Source: Verrucomicrobiota bacterium (GTDB taxonomy: Bacteria; Verrucomicrobiota; Verrucomicrobiia; Opitutales; Opitutaceae). From it: 64,000 bases of DNA. The position numbers and the translations under genes are program-made. The stretch spans positions 1 through 64,000 of the forward strand of contig JAEZGX010000007.1 of NCBI GenBank assembly GCA_023416735.1, written 5' to 3'. Below the pieces are notes generated by a model, which was given only the letters and a program-made list of their open reading frames with translations, made no database searches and was not told the DNA's origin. Positions 1-8,859 of the stretch are shown here, in pieces (positions within the stretch are counted from its first letter, which is position 1; each line of letters starts with the position of its first letter).

Positions 1-119
1 GTGTTGGGGGAGGTGGGGGCGAGGCAGGCGTCGAGAATGAGATCGCGGGCGTGAGGGACCGTGAGGGCGGAGATGGCGACGCCGAGGACGTTGAAGCGAG
101 GCGGAGCGGGCGGGGGCAT
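1..119 (-). CDS. Partial WecB/TagA/CpsF-like glycosyltransferase (N-terminus only)
   Basis: An open frame on the minus strand starts at an ATG at 119 and runs off the left edge, so only about 39 residues are visible. After a proline-rich start it reads RFNVLGVAISALTVPHARD, which resembles the first strand and helix of WecB/TagA/CpsF family glycosyltransferases; these typically open with a VLGV-x-I-x-x-L-T motif. Such enzymes transfer N-acetylmannosamine-type sugars to lipid-linked carriers for surface polymers. Too little sequence is present to see catalytic residues. It is divergent from the ABC-F gene. The family call is tentative. Confidence 0.5.
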   Translation of the reverse strand, partial: MPPPAPPRFNVLGVAISALTVPHARDLILDACLAPTSPN

Positions 120-139
120 TCGGGCGAGAGTGACTTGGA

Positions 140-172
140 TTCAACCACGAAGGACGCGAAGGGACACGAAGG
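140..172. repeat. Intergenic ACGAA repeat, copy 1
   Basis: The sequence starts TTCAACCACGAA and repeats an (A/G)CGAA core at 147, 156 and 166, about one helical turn apart. The same 12-base opening and a 10-bp periodic ACGAA core occur at 7051-7093. It lies between two divergent genes. It resembles the short CACGAA-rich intergenic repeats I know from many Planctomycetes and Verrucomicrobia; the function is unknown. Confidence 0.6.
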
Positions 173-303
173 AATTTGGGGGAAGGGTGGCGGGGCGGAA
201 ATGCGAGAATGAGTGAGGAAAAAGGGCTGCGGGTGAAACGGAGCGGGCCGCCATTGGAATGCTTGCGGTAGGGCGGGTGGGTGGCAGGGTGGGCGGTTTT
301 CCG

Positions 304-2109
304 ATGGCGATTGTAAGTTTATTGGACGTGAGCGTGAGCTTTGGCGGACCGGCGTTGCTGGACCGCGTGAACCTGCAGATCGATCGGGGAGAGCGCGTGT
401 GTCTGGTTGGGCGCAATGGCGCGGGGAAGTCGACACTGATGAAAGTGATTTCGGGCGAGTTGAAGCCGGACGAAGGACAAGTGACGCGGCAGCAGGGAGC
501 TGTATTCGCGATGTTGAGACAGGAAGTGCCCGCGGGATTGGTGGGAACGGTGCAGAGCGTGATCGAAGGCGAAGGCGGGAGTTTCGAGGAGCACAACGAT
601 TGGGAGCGGCACGATCGGGTGGAGCGATTGATGGAGAAGATGGGCCTGCCGCCGGAGGAGGAGTTTGCGTCGTTGTCGGCGGGGCAAAAACGGCGGGTGC
701 TGCTCGCGCGCGGACTGGTGGAGGAGCCGCAGTTATTGTTGTTGGACGAGCCGACGAATCACCTGGATCTCGAGTCGATCCAGTGGCTGGAGGAGTTTCT
801 TTTGGAATGGGGCGGGACGCTGGTGTTCGTGACACACGATCGGGCGTTTCTGCGGAAACTGGCGACGCGGATTGTGGAAGTGGATCGCGGGCGGCTGGTG
901 GGATGGGCGTGCGATTACGACACGTTTCTGGTGCGGAAGCAGGCGGTGCTGGAGGCAGAGGAAGTGCAGCGGGCGCAGTTCGACAAGAAGCTGGCGCAGG
1001 AGGAGGAGTGGATTCGGCGAGGCGTGAAGGCGCAGCGGTCGCGGGCGCAGAATCGAATTCATGCGCTGGAGAAGATGCGCGCGGAGCGGGCGGCGCGGCG
1101 CGAGCGGGCGGGGACGGCGAAGTTGACGGCGCAGGAGGCGGATCGCAGCGGGTTCAAGGTGATCGAGTGCGTGAACGCGGGCTTTCGTTACGAAGAAGGC
1201 GGACGGTGGGTGATGCGCGGGTTGAACACGCGGATCGAACGTGGGGACAAGATTGGCATCGTGGGGCCGAACGGCGCGGGGAAGACGACGCTGTTGAAAT
1301 TATTGTTGGGCGAATTGGCGCCGACGGAAGGAACGATCGAGCAAGGGACGCGGTTGGAAGTGGTGTATTTCGATCAGTTGCGCGCGCAATTGGATGAGAG
1401 CATGCGGGTGCAGGATGCAGTGGCGGACGGGAATGCGACGGTGACGATCAATGGACGGACGCGTCACGTGATCTCGTATCTCGAGGATTTCCTGTTCGAG
1501 CCGGCGCGATCGCGGACGCCGGTGCGGGCGTTGTCGGGCGGGGAGCGGAATCGATTGCTGTTGGCGCGGCTGTTTACGAAGCCGGCGAATGTGTTGGTGC
1601 TCGATGAACCGACGAACGATCTGGATGCGGAGACGTTGGAGTTGTTGGAGGATTTGCTGGTGGAGTTTGGCGGGACGCTGCTGCTGGTGAGTCACGATCG
1701 GGCGTTTCTGAACGAAGTGTGCACGAGCTTGCTGGTGTTCGAAGGAGAGGGCCGCGTGAACGAGTATTTGGGTGGCTATGACGACTGGCAGAAGGAACGG
1801 GCGAAGCTGGCCGCGGCGAAGGAGGAAGAGGAGAAGCGGGAAAAGCGCGGGGGAGGCGGCGCATCTTCAGCGGGGAAGGTGGAAGCGAAGAAGGCGCGGA
1901 AGTTGACGAACAAGGAGCGGTCGGAGCTGGAAGCGCTGCCGAAGCGTATTGAGAGTTTGGAGACGGAGCAGGCGGAGTTGACGGCGCGTTTGGGCGACGC
2001 GGAGTTTTTCAAGAAAGGCGGGGTCGAGGTGACGAAAGCGACGGTGCGTTTGAGCGAGATCGAGGCGGAGATTGCGGCGGCGTATCAGCGATGGAGCGAA
2101 CTTGAGTAG
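304..2109 (+). CDS. ABC-F family ATP-binding protein (Uup/EttA-like)
   Basis: A soluble protein of 601 residues with two ABC ATPase domains and no membrane segment, the ABC-F layout. Members of this family bind ribosomes and act on translation. Domain 1 has Walker A GRNGAGKST, signature LSAGQKRR and Walker B LLLLDEPTNHLD. Domain 2 has GPNGAGKTT, LSGGERNR and VLVLDEPTNDLD. An Arg/Lys/Glu-rich linker separates the domains, and the last 90 residues are charged and probably coiled coil, as in Uup. The frame is open from 259, but the ATG at 304 gives the usual MAIVSLLDVSVSFGG start. EttA, Uup and YheS cannot be told apart here; the C-terminal tail favours Uup. Confidence 0.9.
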   Translation: MAIVSLLDVSVSFGGPALLDRVNLQIDRGERVCLVGRNGAGKSTLMKVISGELKPDEGQVTRQQGAVFAMLRQEVPAGLVGTVQSVIEGEGGSFEEHNDWERHDRVERLMEKMGLPPEEEFASLSAGQKRRVLLARGLVEEPQLLLLDEPTNHLDLESIQWLEEFLLEWGGTLVFVTHDRAFLRKLATRIVEVDRGRLVGWACDYDTFLVRKQAVLEAEEVQRAQFDKKLAQEEEWIRRGVKAQRSRAQNRIHALEKMRAERAARRERAGTAKLTAQEADRSGFKVIECVNAGFRYEEGGRWVMRGLNTRIERGDKIGIVGPNGAGKTTLLKLLLGELAPTEGTIEQGTRLEVVYFDQLRAQLDESMRVQDAVADGNATVTINGRTRHVISYLEDFLFEPARSRTPVRALSGGERNRLLLARLFTKPANVLVLDEPTNDLDAETLELLEDLLVEFGGTLLLVSHDRAFLNEVCTSLLVFEGEGRVNEYLGGYDDWQKERAKLAAAKEEEEKREKRGGGGASSAGKVEAKKARKLTNKERSELEALPKRIESLETEQAELTARLGDAEFFKKGGVEVTKATVRLSEIEAEIAAAYQRWSELE

Positions 2110-2159
2110 GTGACGCGATCAGGGCTGGACGGCGGGCGAAGAGGAAGGGCAGATGAGGT

Positions 2160-3800
2160 GTGCCGATCAAATTTGAGGCGGGAGGGGCCGGGGAAGAACG
2201 TCGCGGCCAGAGCGCGTGGGTAGCTGCAGGTCTGGCGTTTCTTGTCGCGGCACTGGTGGCGACGGCGGTGAAATGGACCGAGCTCGGGATTCGATTTTAC
2301 GGTAAGGTCGTGCCGTTCTTCGACTCGTTGTCGTATCAGGAGAACTTTGCGATGACGGCGGCGCGGAGCGAGGCCGTGGGCGCTTGGAGCGCATTGGCCG
2401 AGACGTGGATGGCGAATGGAAACAACGTCGTGTTGTATCGTTTTTTCGCGGCGGCTTGGGGCGGAGTGCTGCCGGCGGGAGAGGCCGGATTGTATGTTTA
2501 TCTGGGGCTGGTGCACGTCGCGGCGGCGGTGGCGCTTGGGCTGGTGACATGGCGCGTCACAGGAGCGACGTGGGCGGGGTTGTTGGGGGTGGCGGCATGG
2601 TTTTTGGCGGAGCCGTTTTGGGCGGTAAGAGAAGGCGTGCTCGATCAGCGGATGGATTTGGCGAGTGCGTCGTTTTACCTGATGGTGGCGGCGATGGCGC
2701 TGGCGTGGGCCCGCGAGCCGTCGCGGATCCGCGCTGCAGGAGTCGGGGTGATTCTGGCGCTGGCTGTCTTGCACCGACCGGTCATGGCGGTGTCGGCGCT
2801 GGTGGTGGTGGCGCTATTCGTGATTCGTGCGTGGCGGCGTCACGAGAGGACGCGCGGGGCGTGGTGGCGCGACGGGTTGTGGATGGGCGGGCCGGGGCTG
2901 GTGCTGACGCTGCCGTGGATGTTGGCGCACATGGGAGAGCTTTATCATTACTATGTGGTGGCGAACGTGGACGTGGGGAGCGCGAGTTCGATCACTGATG
3001 CCGCGGTTTACAACGGGCGGAATTTTGTGCGGGCGTTGGGCGGTGCGTATGCGGCGGGACTCGGCGTGGGCGTGGGGCTGGTGGCGTTGACGAGGAAAAT
3101 AGATTGGGGGGATGTGGCGGTGGTGTTGCTTGCGACGGTGACGCCGTTGCTGTTGCTGACGGTGTCGCGGTCGACGGGGAATCACTTGGTGAGTCAGCTT
3201 TCGCTCGGAGTGCCGGCGCTGCTTTTGGCCTGTGGGCGAGCGCGGGAAGAGTTCGGTTGGGAGAGGATCGTTGGAGCGGTGGTGGCGATGGGATTGCTGG
3301 CCGGCGTGCTGATTGGCTCGATCCGTGAGCTGTCGGCGCGAGTGGACGGCGAGAGTGGGGTTTTGCGAAAAGAGGCGGAACGTGTGGCGCGGCAAATCGT
3401 GGAGCGGAAGGCGGAGGCGCGCGTGGCGACGTTTCACAATTCGCCGGTGAATGTTTTCGCGCTGCAGCGGGTGGCGCGTGGGAGCGGACTGACGTTGAAG
3501 GTGGGCACGCTCGCGTATCATCCGCATCATTTCGGGATTCCGAACGAGCGAGCGGCGGCTTTGAGCAAAGAGGAGCTGGCTGAGGCGCTGAGAGGCACGC
3601 TCGAACGTGTCTCGAGCGCGGACGATTTTCTCATGCTTCCGGCGGTGGATGCGCAGGAGCGATTGTTGGAGCAGCCTTACTCGCATCGCGTGATTCCGGC
3701 GCTGCGGAGGCTGGTGGAGGAGGATGGGAGGTTTGTTTGGGCGGGCCGGGTGGGGCCGATGGAAGGAATCGAGTTCGATCTGTTTTCGATGAAGCGTTGA
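2160..3800 (+). CDS. Polytopic membrane protein, GT39/ArnT-like
   Basis: A 546-residue integral membrane protein with about ten hydrophobic segments in the first 380 residues and a soluble C-terminal domain of about 150. After the first membrane segment (residues 20-40) comes an acidic/aromatic loop with VVPFFDSLSYQENF, where GT39/ArnT-like lipid-linked sugar transferases carry their catalytic acid. Start is GTG at 2160, the only candidate that keeps the first helix. It lies 50 bp downstream of the ABC-F gene on the same strand. It is one of three such proteins in the window. Substrate is unknown, and a plain membrane protein of another family is possible. Confidence 0.6.
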   Translation: MPIKFEAGGAGEERRGQSAWVAAGLAFLVAALVATAVKWTELGIRFYGKVVPFFDSLSYQENFAMTAARSEAVGAWSALAETWMANGNNVVLYRFFAAAWGGVLPAGEAGLYVYLGLVHVAAAVALGLVTWRVTGATWAGLLGVAAWFLAEPFWAVREGVLDQRMDLASASFYLMVAAMALAWAREPSRIRAAGVGVILALAVLHRPVMAVSALVVVALFVIRAWRRHERTRGAWWRDGLWMGGPGLVLTLPWMLAHMGELYHYYVVANVDVGSASSITDAAVYNGRNFVRALGGAYAAGLGVGVGLVALTRKIDWGDVAVVLLATVTPLLLLTVSRSTGNHLVSQLSLGVPALLLACGRAREEFGWERIVGAVVAMGLLAGVLIGSIRELSARVDGESGVLRKEAERVARQIVERKAEARVATFHNSPVNVFALQRVARGSGLTLKVGTLAYHPHHFGIPNERAAALSKEELAEALRGTLERVSSADDFLMLPAVDAQERLLEQPYSHRVIPALRRLVEEDGRFVWAGRVGPMEGIEFDLFSMKR

Positions 3801-3827
3801 GCAGGAGCGAAGGGCGTTCGTGCGCGA

Positions 3828-4487
3828 CTAGGAGCGATTCGCGGAAGAGAAGCGGGTTAGGAGGTGTTCGAGACTCGTGTCGGCGAGTGAGGGGAGAAGG
3901 AAGTCGGCGGCCGAGAGGTCATGGTGAGCGGTGCAGCGATTGGGCACGGCGACGACGTGAAGAAGAGCGCGTTTGGCGGCGAGGGTGCCGGTGGCGGAAT
4001 CCTCGAAAGCGATCGCTTCGTGGCCGCGGAGCCCGAACTGATTGAGGACGAGTTTGTAGAGGTCGGGAGCGGGCTTCGGGGTCGGCGCGTCGCCGCGACA
4101 CGCGAGAAAATCGAAGTGATGAAGCAGATTGAGGCGCTCGAGGTGGGGCTCGACCCAGGCGTGCTCCGAGTTCGAGGCGAGGCCGAGGCGGAGATTGCGA
4201 TCGCGGGCGGCGGCGAGAAGTTCGGCAACGCCGGGGAGGACCGGTTGTTGGAGAAGCAGGCGGTCTTTGTGGGCGCTGCGTTCGAGCTCGAGAGCGGCGC
4301 GGTCGGTGTGCGGACTGAAACCGTGCCACGGGTCGAAGGCGTATTCGGCGTGGCCGACGCTGCGAATGAAGAGCGTTTCGTCGAAAGGCACGCCATGCAC
4401 GAGGTGAACAATGCGGTAGGCTTCGATCAGGGGCCACTCGGTGTCGACGATGAGGCCGTCGAAATCGAAGATGAGAGCGCGAATCAT
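3828..4487 (-). CDS. HAD superfamily phosphatase/phosphoglucomutase-like
   Basis: A cytoplasmic protein of 219 residues with all HAD motifs: motif I DFDGLIVDTE (residues 8-17, Asp nucleophile and general acid), motif II ASNS near 103, motif III Lys in KPAPD near 137, and motif IV EDSATG near 161. The Glu after motif I (DTE) and the helical cap match subfamily IA, the beta-phosphoglucomutase and phosphoglycolate phosphatase type. It would dephosphorylate or isomerise a small phosphosugar; the substrate cannot be read from sequence. It is convergent with the membrane protein gene ending at 3800. A second, different HAD protein lies at 26090. Confidence 0.85.
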   Translation of the reverse strand: MIRALIFDFDGLIVDTEWPLIEAYRIVHLVHGVPFDETLFIRSVGHAEYAFDPWHGFSPHTDRAALELERSAHKDRLLLQQPVLPGVAELLAAARDRNLRLGLASNSEHAWVEPHLERLNLLHHFDFLACRGDAPTPKPAPDLYKLVLNQFGLRGHEAIAFEDSATGTLAAKRALLHVVAVPNRCTAHHDLSAADFLLPSLADTSLEHLLTRFSSANRS

Positions 4488-4583
4488 GGTGCGTTGATCC
4501 GATACAGGGTGACGCGGAGTTCAACCCTGCGCGCGCTTTCGCGACGAAGGTGGAGCGAACGGGGCGGGCTGCTTCGCCGCGAA

Positions 4584-4970
4584 TCAGATTTTCGCGGACT
4601 GGAGCAGGCGGCGAACTTCGACTTGGGCGCGTTCGGATTCGATGCCGACCTCGACAAGGAGATCAACAAGGGTGCCGAAGCGATCGCGGCGGAGTTTGCC
4701 GCGTTCGGTGCGGTTGCGACGATCCTGGCAGCGAAGGGCGAGCGAGGTGCCGCAGAGGCAGTTGCGCAGGAGGAGGACGAATGTGCCGGTGCCGGGATCT
4801 TCGCGTTCGAGCAGGCCGGACGACTGGAAGATCGGGGTGGTGCGCGCGATGAAATCGTGGATCTGCGTGAAGCGGCGTTGGCAGCGCGGGCAGACGAGCG
4901 GGAAGATATCGTGGGAGCGGACGGCCAAGCCCTCGTAAGGAGCGGGAGTGGGAACGGAGGGATCGTCCAT
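4584..4970 (-). CDS. Hypothetical protein with Cys pairs
   Basis: I do not recognise this 128-residue protein. It starts at an ATG at 4970 (MDDPSVP). It has a CPRC pair near residue 29 and a CLCG pair near 72, which could form one zinc site, followed by a basic helical C-terminus. No signal peptide or membrane segment is seen. The frame stays open upstream of the ATG as far as about 5250, but that upstream part looks like a remnant of the neighbouring glycosyltransferase C-terminus rather than part of this protein. A GTG at 5096 would give 170 residues and cannot be excluded. Confidence 0.55.
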   Translation of the reverse strand: MDDPSVPTPAPYEGLAVRSHDIFPLVCPRCQRRFTQIHDFIARTTPIFQSSGLLEREDPGTGTFVLLLRNCLCGTSLALRCQDRRNRTERGKLRRDRFGTLVDLLVEVGIESERAQVEVRRLLQSAKI

Positions 4971-5039
4971 GATTAAGCTGGCCGGCGGAGACAGGACGAA
5001 GAGCGCCGGGAATTGGCAAGAGGGAAACGGGCGATCGTT

Positions 5040-5140
5040 GCGGAGGTAAACGCGGGCGTGGGCGATTTCGGCGACGAGGCGGTAGTGCGCGGCCACGTGG
5101 CGGGCGAGATCGGGGAACGTCTCGCGGGCATCGCGTGGGC
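5040..5140 (-). pseudogene. Duplicated C-terminal remnant of the ArnT-like gene
   Basis: The minus strand encodes ARETFPDLARHVAAHYRLV followed by AEIAHARVYLR. This aligns with the end of the adjacent 574-residue membrane protein (HETFPELASLIDRDYQLV then AEARPARLYRR). The DNA also agrees, for example TTCGGCGACGAG at both places. The copy has no start, no stop of its own and no upstream domains, and it lies directly downstream of the intact gene in the same direction. It looks like the tail of a decayed tandem copy. The similarity is over about 30 residues, so independent origin is not ruled out. Confidence 0.5.
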
Positions 5141-5262
5141 GTGAGGAGTTACCCAGGTGACGACGACAGACAGGACAACCGGTGAGAGCTCCAGACGCCG
5201 AACCAGTAGCGGGCGGGGAGGGCGTCGACCCAGTAAAGAAACGACGTTAATGAGCTCATCGA

Positions 5263-6987
5263 TCAGCGGAGTATCGGCTCCACTGTAACGCGGCGGTAGA
5301 GACGGGCGGGGCGGGCTTCGGCGACGAGTTGGTAGTCGCGGTCGATAAGGGAAGCGAGTTCGGGGAAGGTTTCGTGGCCGTGGCGGGAACGGTCGTCGAA
5401 CGCAAAGCTGCCGGGGCCGGTGGTGTCGAGGAACCAAGGCGGCTGCGTGCGTAGGAAATCGGCGAGGTAACGCTCGCGGTAGAAATCGCGCACGGGCGCG
5501 TCGAAGAGTTGAAGGGCTGAATGGGCCTCGCGGGGAGCGTGGCGGCGCTGAGCCTCGACGAAGAAGCGCGGTGTCCAACCCCAGGCGGCGATCGGTTCTT
5601 CGGGGCGGGTGAAGGTGGCAAGCAGTGCGGCTTCAGGGGAGCGGATCAGCCGGCCGCGCGTTTGGGAGTAGTGGCCGAGCGCAGGATACTCCATGTAGGT
5701 GCAGAATTTGAACTGCGGCCAAAGCGTGACGCCGACGAAGAGGAAAAGGAGCGCGGGAGCGATCGCATGACGGAGGGCGGAATGGGAACGGGCGCGGAGG
5801 CTTGCGGGAATCGCGCCAACGAGCGCGCCGGTGGCGAGTGCGAGCGGCGCAATGATGAGTTGAAGGTAGTGGGTATAGTTGCGTCCGGGAGCGGCAACCG
5901 ACCAAGCGGCGATGGCGAGGAGCCCGAAGACGATCAGGTTGAAGCGAGACTCGGCGTGCGACCAGCGATGCACACGCCACGGGAGCGCAACGAGAAACGC
6001 CCCGATCATGGGGAAGAAATAGAGTTCGAAACCGGTGGCGTTGCGGACGAGCGCGAGGAAACCTCGGACGTAGTCGGACCAACCGCCGGCGAAACGCTGA
6101 CCGTAGGCGTAGTTGTTGACGATGTAGGCGGACCAGAAGTCGGCCCAGAGCCCGTGCCAGAGGATCATGGCCGCGATGGCGAGCGGAACGACAAACGCTC
6201 CCCCGACGAGATATGCGGCGGAACGCACGCGGACGCGCAGAGGCGAAGAAGTGTCGAAGAGAAGAAAGGCGAGGGCGACGGCGAGCCAGAGGCCGGCGGG
6301 TGCACCCTGGAGCTTGGCGAAAGGGATGGCGCCAAGCAGAATGCCGGCGAAGAGCCAGCGCCACGGGCGATCGTGCCGGATTTTTGGATACAGTTCGCCG
6401 AGGATCAGCCAGGTGGCGACGGCGATGAGCGCAACCGGGACGTGTTCGCTCGAGTATTGGATGAAGTCCCAAAACGGAGTGACGATTTGGAGCGCGGCCG
6501 GCGGGAGGGTGAGAACGCGGGCAAGCCCGTCGTCGAAACGAACGCGGAGAGCGAGCCATGTGAAGACCAGGGTGACCCAAGCCAGCGTGAGGGCGAGGAG
6601 ACGGGCGTTGGTGTAGTCGAGGCGGACGCCGAGTGCGCCGAGGAGCGCGAGCGGCCACTGATCGAGGGGGCCGGTGGTGTTGCCGTCGACCGAGCGCCAG
6701 AAGACAGGATCGTGCTGCAGCGCGATTGCGCCGGCGAGCATCTGGCTCTCGTCAGGATTGTTGAGCTCGCGGTTGTCGAAAAGAAGCGGCCAACGAAAAG
6801 CGAAGATGGCGATCCCGAGGAGGGCGATGAAGACGAGCGAATGGTTCCAACGGCGAGCGCCCGCGAGGTGAAAGAAAGCAGCGAAGGCGGAGGCGAGGAG
6901 GAGAAAACCCGTGCTCGCGACGAAAGACCAGAAGTGAACCGAACTCTGATCGAGCCAGAGAAGGAATTGGGTGAGAAGTTGGAGCAA
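5263..6987 (-). CDS. GT39/ArnT-like membrane glycosyltransferase
   Basis: A membrane protein of 574 residues with about 11 hydrophobic helices and a soluble C-terminal tail. Between the second and third helices it has NNPDESQMLAGA, the periplasmic acidic loop (PDE, about residue 78) typical of GT39/ArnT/PMT_2 enzymes, which move a sugar from a polyprenyl-phosphate carrier onto lipid or protein. Start is the ATG at 6987. It is followed downstream by a remnant of its own C-terminus (5040-5140). The family is well supported by architecture; donor and acceptor are unknown. Confidence 0.7.
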   Translation of the reverse strand: MLQLLTQFLLWLDQSSVHFWSFVASTGFLLLASAFAAFFHLAGARRWNHSLVFIALLGIAIFAFRWPLLFDNRELNNPDESQMLAGAIALQHDPVFWRSVDGNTTGPLDQWPLALLGALGVRLDYTNARLLALTLAWVTLVFTWLALRVRFDDGLARVLTLPPAALQIVTPFWDFIQYSSEHVPVALIAVATWLILGELYPKIRHDRPWRWLFAGILLGAIPFAKLQGAPAGLWLAVALAFLLFDTSSPLRVRVRSAAYLVGGAFVVPLAIAAMILWHGLWADFWSAYIVNNYAYGQRFAGGWSDYVRGFLALVRNATGFELYFFPMIGAFLVALPWRVHRWSHAESRFNLIVFGLLAIAAWSVAAPGRNYTHYLQLIIAPLALATGALVGAIPASLRARSHSALRHAIAPALLFLFVGVTLWPQFKFCTYMEYPALGHYSQTRGRLIRSPEAALLATFTRPEEPIAAWGWTPRFFVEAQRRHAPREAHSALQLFDAPVRDFYRERYLADFLRTQPPWFLDTTGPGSFAFDDRSRHGHETFPELASLIDRDYQLVAEARPARLYRRVTVEPILR

Positions 6988-7050
6988 GGAGGTTGAAGCG
7001 GACTAGCGGCGAGCGGAGCAGACCGCGCCGGGCGAGACGGAGCAATTCAG

Positions 7051-7093
7051 TTCAACCACGAATCGGCACGAACCGACACGAATGAAAACGAAG
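7051..7093. repeat. Intergenic ACGAA repeat, copy 2
   Basis: Starts with TTCAACCACGAA as in the copy at 140. The core ACGAA occurs at 7058, 7068, 7078 and 7088, an exact 10-bp period over four units. It lies between the ArnT-like gene and corA, both on the minus strand. Confidence 0.65.
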
Positions 7094-7143
7094 CCGCATT
7101 TTGGCACGAGCGGAGGCGCCGGGAGTAACCTTGCGGGCGGGGT

Positions 7144-8109
7144 TTAGAACCACTTCTTCTTTTTCAAGTAGATCACCATGAGGAGCGTGGTGACGGCGGT
7201 GCAGCCGAGGGCGAACCAGTAGCCGTGCTGGAGCTCGGGCATGTTTTGGAAGTTCATGCCATACCACGTGCCGATCACCATCACGGGGATGGTGACGGCG
7301 GTGATGGCGGTGAGGAACTTGATGCCCTCGTTGGCTTCGAAGCCGGCTTTGTTGAGATAGATATCGAAGGCCATGAGCAGGCGTTCGTGATGGCTCATGG
7401 CGGTGTCTTCGAGGCGCGCGAGGTTGTCGCGAAGGTCGCGAAAATACGGCAGCATCAAAGGGCGGATGAGCTTGGTATCGCCGCGGGCGATACGGTCGAT
7501 GAGATCGCGTTGGGGACGGACGATGCTGCGGAGGCGTGAGAAGTCGCTGCGGACCTGCAGGATTTCGTTCACGAATTTGGGGCCGGAGGTTTTGGCGAGG
7601 ACAGTTTCCTCGATCTCTTCGAGCTCGGCGCCGAGTTCGGCCATCACGGGCTGGTAGTTGTCGACGAGGGCGTCGAGGACGGTATGCGCGAGGCGATCGG
7701 GGCCGCGGGCGACGATGCCGGTGCTTTTGACGACGCGGTCGATCGTGGCTTGGACGGAGCGGAGCGGTTCGCGGTGGAACGTGACGAGGTATTCCTTGCC
7801 GAGGAAGAGGTCGAGTTCGGTCGAGGTGAATTTGTCGGAACGGGTGAACTCGACGGCGTGCGTAACGATGAAAAGATAGGTTTCGTAGTCCTCGATCTTC
7901 GGGAGAGAGCTGGGCGTGACGCAGTCCTCGATGGCGAGCGGGTGAAATTGGAAAACGTTTTCGAGGACGGCTTTGATTTCCTCGTCGGTGGGGTTGTCGA
8001 GATCGACCCAGAGGATGAGGCCTTTGTCGGCGCCGACGAGGCGGAGGGCTTCGATTTCCAGGTCGCGGCCCACGAGCTTGCCTTCACTGAAGACGAAAGA
8101 GCGGATCAT
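7144..8109 (-). CDS. corA: CorA family magnesium/divalent cation transporter
   Basis: A 321-residue inner-membrane channel. The large N-terminal cytoplasmic domain and long helix (roughly 1-255) are followed by two C-terminal transmembrane helices. The first ends in the family signature YGMNF (GMN at about 284-286), followed by MPE in the short periplasmic loop, and the protein ends in a basic KKKKWF tail. CorA forms pentamers and takes up Mg2+ (also Co2+ and Ni2+). Length matches the family. The start at 8109 (MIRSFVF) is the natural N-terminus. It stands alone between a PTS IIA gene and the ArnT-like gene, all on the minus strand. Confidence 0.93.
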   Translation of the reverse strand: MIRSFVFSEGKLVGRDLEIEALRLVGADKGLILWVDLDNPTDEEIKAVLENVFQFHPLAIEDCVTPSSLPKIEDYETYLFIVTHAVEFTRSDKFTSTELDLFLGKEYLVTFHREPLRSVQATIDRVVKSTGIVARGPDRLAHTVLDALVDNYQPVMAELGAELEEIEETVLAKTSGPKFVNEILQVRSDFSRLRSIVRPQRDLIDRIARGDTKLIRPLMLPYFRDLRDNLARLEDTAMSHHERLLMAFDIYLNKAGFEANEGIKFLTAITAVTIPVMVIGTWYGMNFQNMPELQHGYWFALGCTAVTTLLMVIYLKKKKWF

Positions 8110-8198
8110 GGGCGTTGAAGCGGAGGAAGGGGATCGCGGTTTGAAACCGAGCGCGGCGGAGGCACCGCGCTTCCATGAGGAGACGGGAGGGCGGGGGA

Positions 8199-8672
8199 TT
8201 ACGCGGGCGCGAGAAGTTTGGCTTCGGCTTCGGTCACGACGCGGATGAAGTCTTCGACCGTGGCTGCGGCGAGGAAGGCGTGGCGATTGGCCGGATCCTT
8301 GAGCAGGCGACAGAGGATGGAGAGCACTTGAAGATAGTCCCCGGGGCGGGATTTGGGCGTGCCGAGCATGAACATCATGCGGACGTTTTCACCGGAGTCG
8401 AAAGGAACGCCGGCGTCGCTGCGGCCGACGGCGACGACGATCTCGCGCACGTGATCGGTGCGGGCGTGCGGGACGGCGAAACCGTGGCCGAGGCTGGTGG
8501 TGTCGAGCCGGTCGCGCGCGAGAAGCTCGTTGTAGAAGCCGTCGAAATTGAGCACCGCGGGATGGGTGGAAAGCAGCTGAGCAACTTCGTTGAGGGCGGA
8601 GGTGCGCTTGGTGTTTTTCACCTGCAGCAGAATGCGGGTGGGATCGAGAAGTTGAGAGAGACGGCCGGGCAT
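8199..8672 (-). CDS. PTS EIIA type-2 domain protein (PtsN/FruA-like)
   Basis: A soluble single-domain protein of 157 residues of the PTS_EIIA_2 family. The segment LGHGFAVPHAR (about 61-71) contains the phosphorylated His (H69), and the downstream GRSDAGVPFDS and LGTPKS segments match the fold. The ATG at 8672 (MPGRLSQLLD) is preferred over an upstream start at 8729, which only adds low-complexity sequence. No EIIB, EIIC, HPr or EI is in the window, so it may be regulatory, like PtsN, rather than part of a sugar transporter. Confidence 0.85.
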   Translation of the reverse strand: MPGRLSQLLDPTRILLQVKNTKRTSALNEVAQLLSTHPAVLNFDGFYNELLARDRLDTTSLGHGFAVPHARTDHVREIVVAVGRSDAGVPFDSGENVRMMFMLGTPKSRPGDYLQVLSILCRLLKDPANRHAFLAAATVEDFIRVVTEAEAKLLAPA

Positions 8673-8859
8673 GCTGACGCGGTTAGAGATGCTCGCCCAA
8701 AGTGGGGAGCGGCTCAAAATTGTTGGCAAGCGTGGAGTCGGAAGTTTACCGGAAAATCAAAATGGCGTGCGACCGCGGGTGGAGAAACGCGGGTGTGCGG
8801 GAGTGCGCCGGCGCGAGTTGCGGCTTGAGGCGAGAGAGCGGGTGTTGTTTGTGGAGCGC

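Noticed and set aside
3921..4976. 351-codon + strand frame across the HAD gene and the Cys-pair gene
   Set aside because: It covers two real minus-strand genes and their gap, and its sequence is low-complexity acidic.
5521..6996. Long + strand open frame of 491 codons opposite the ArnT-like gene
   Set aside because: It is Glu/Gly/Arg-rich shadow sequence antisense to a clear membrane protein; high GC leaves such frames open.
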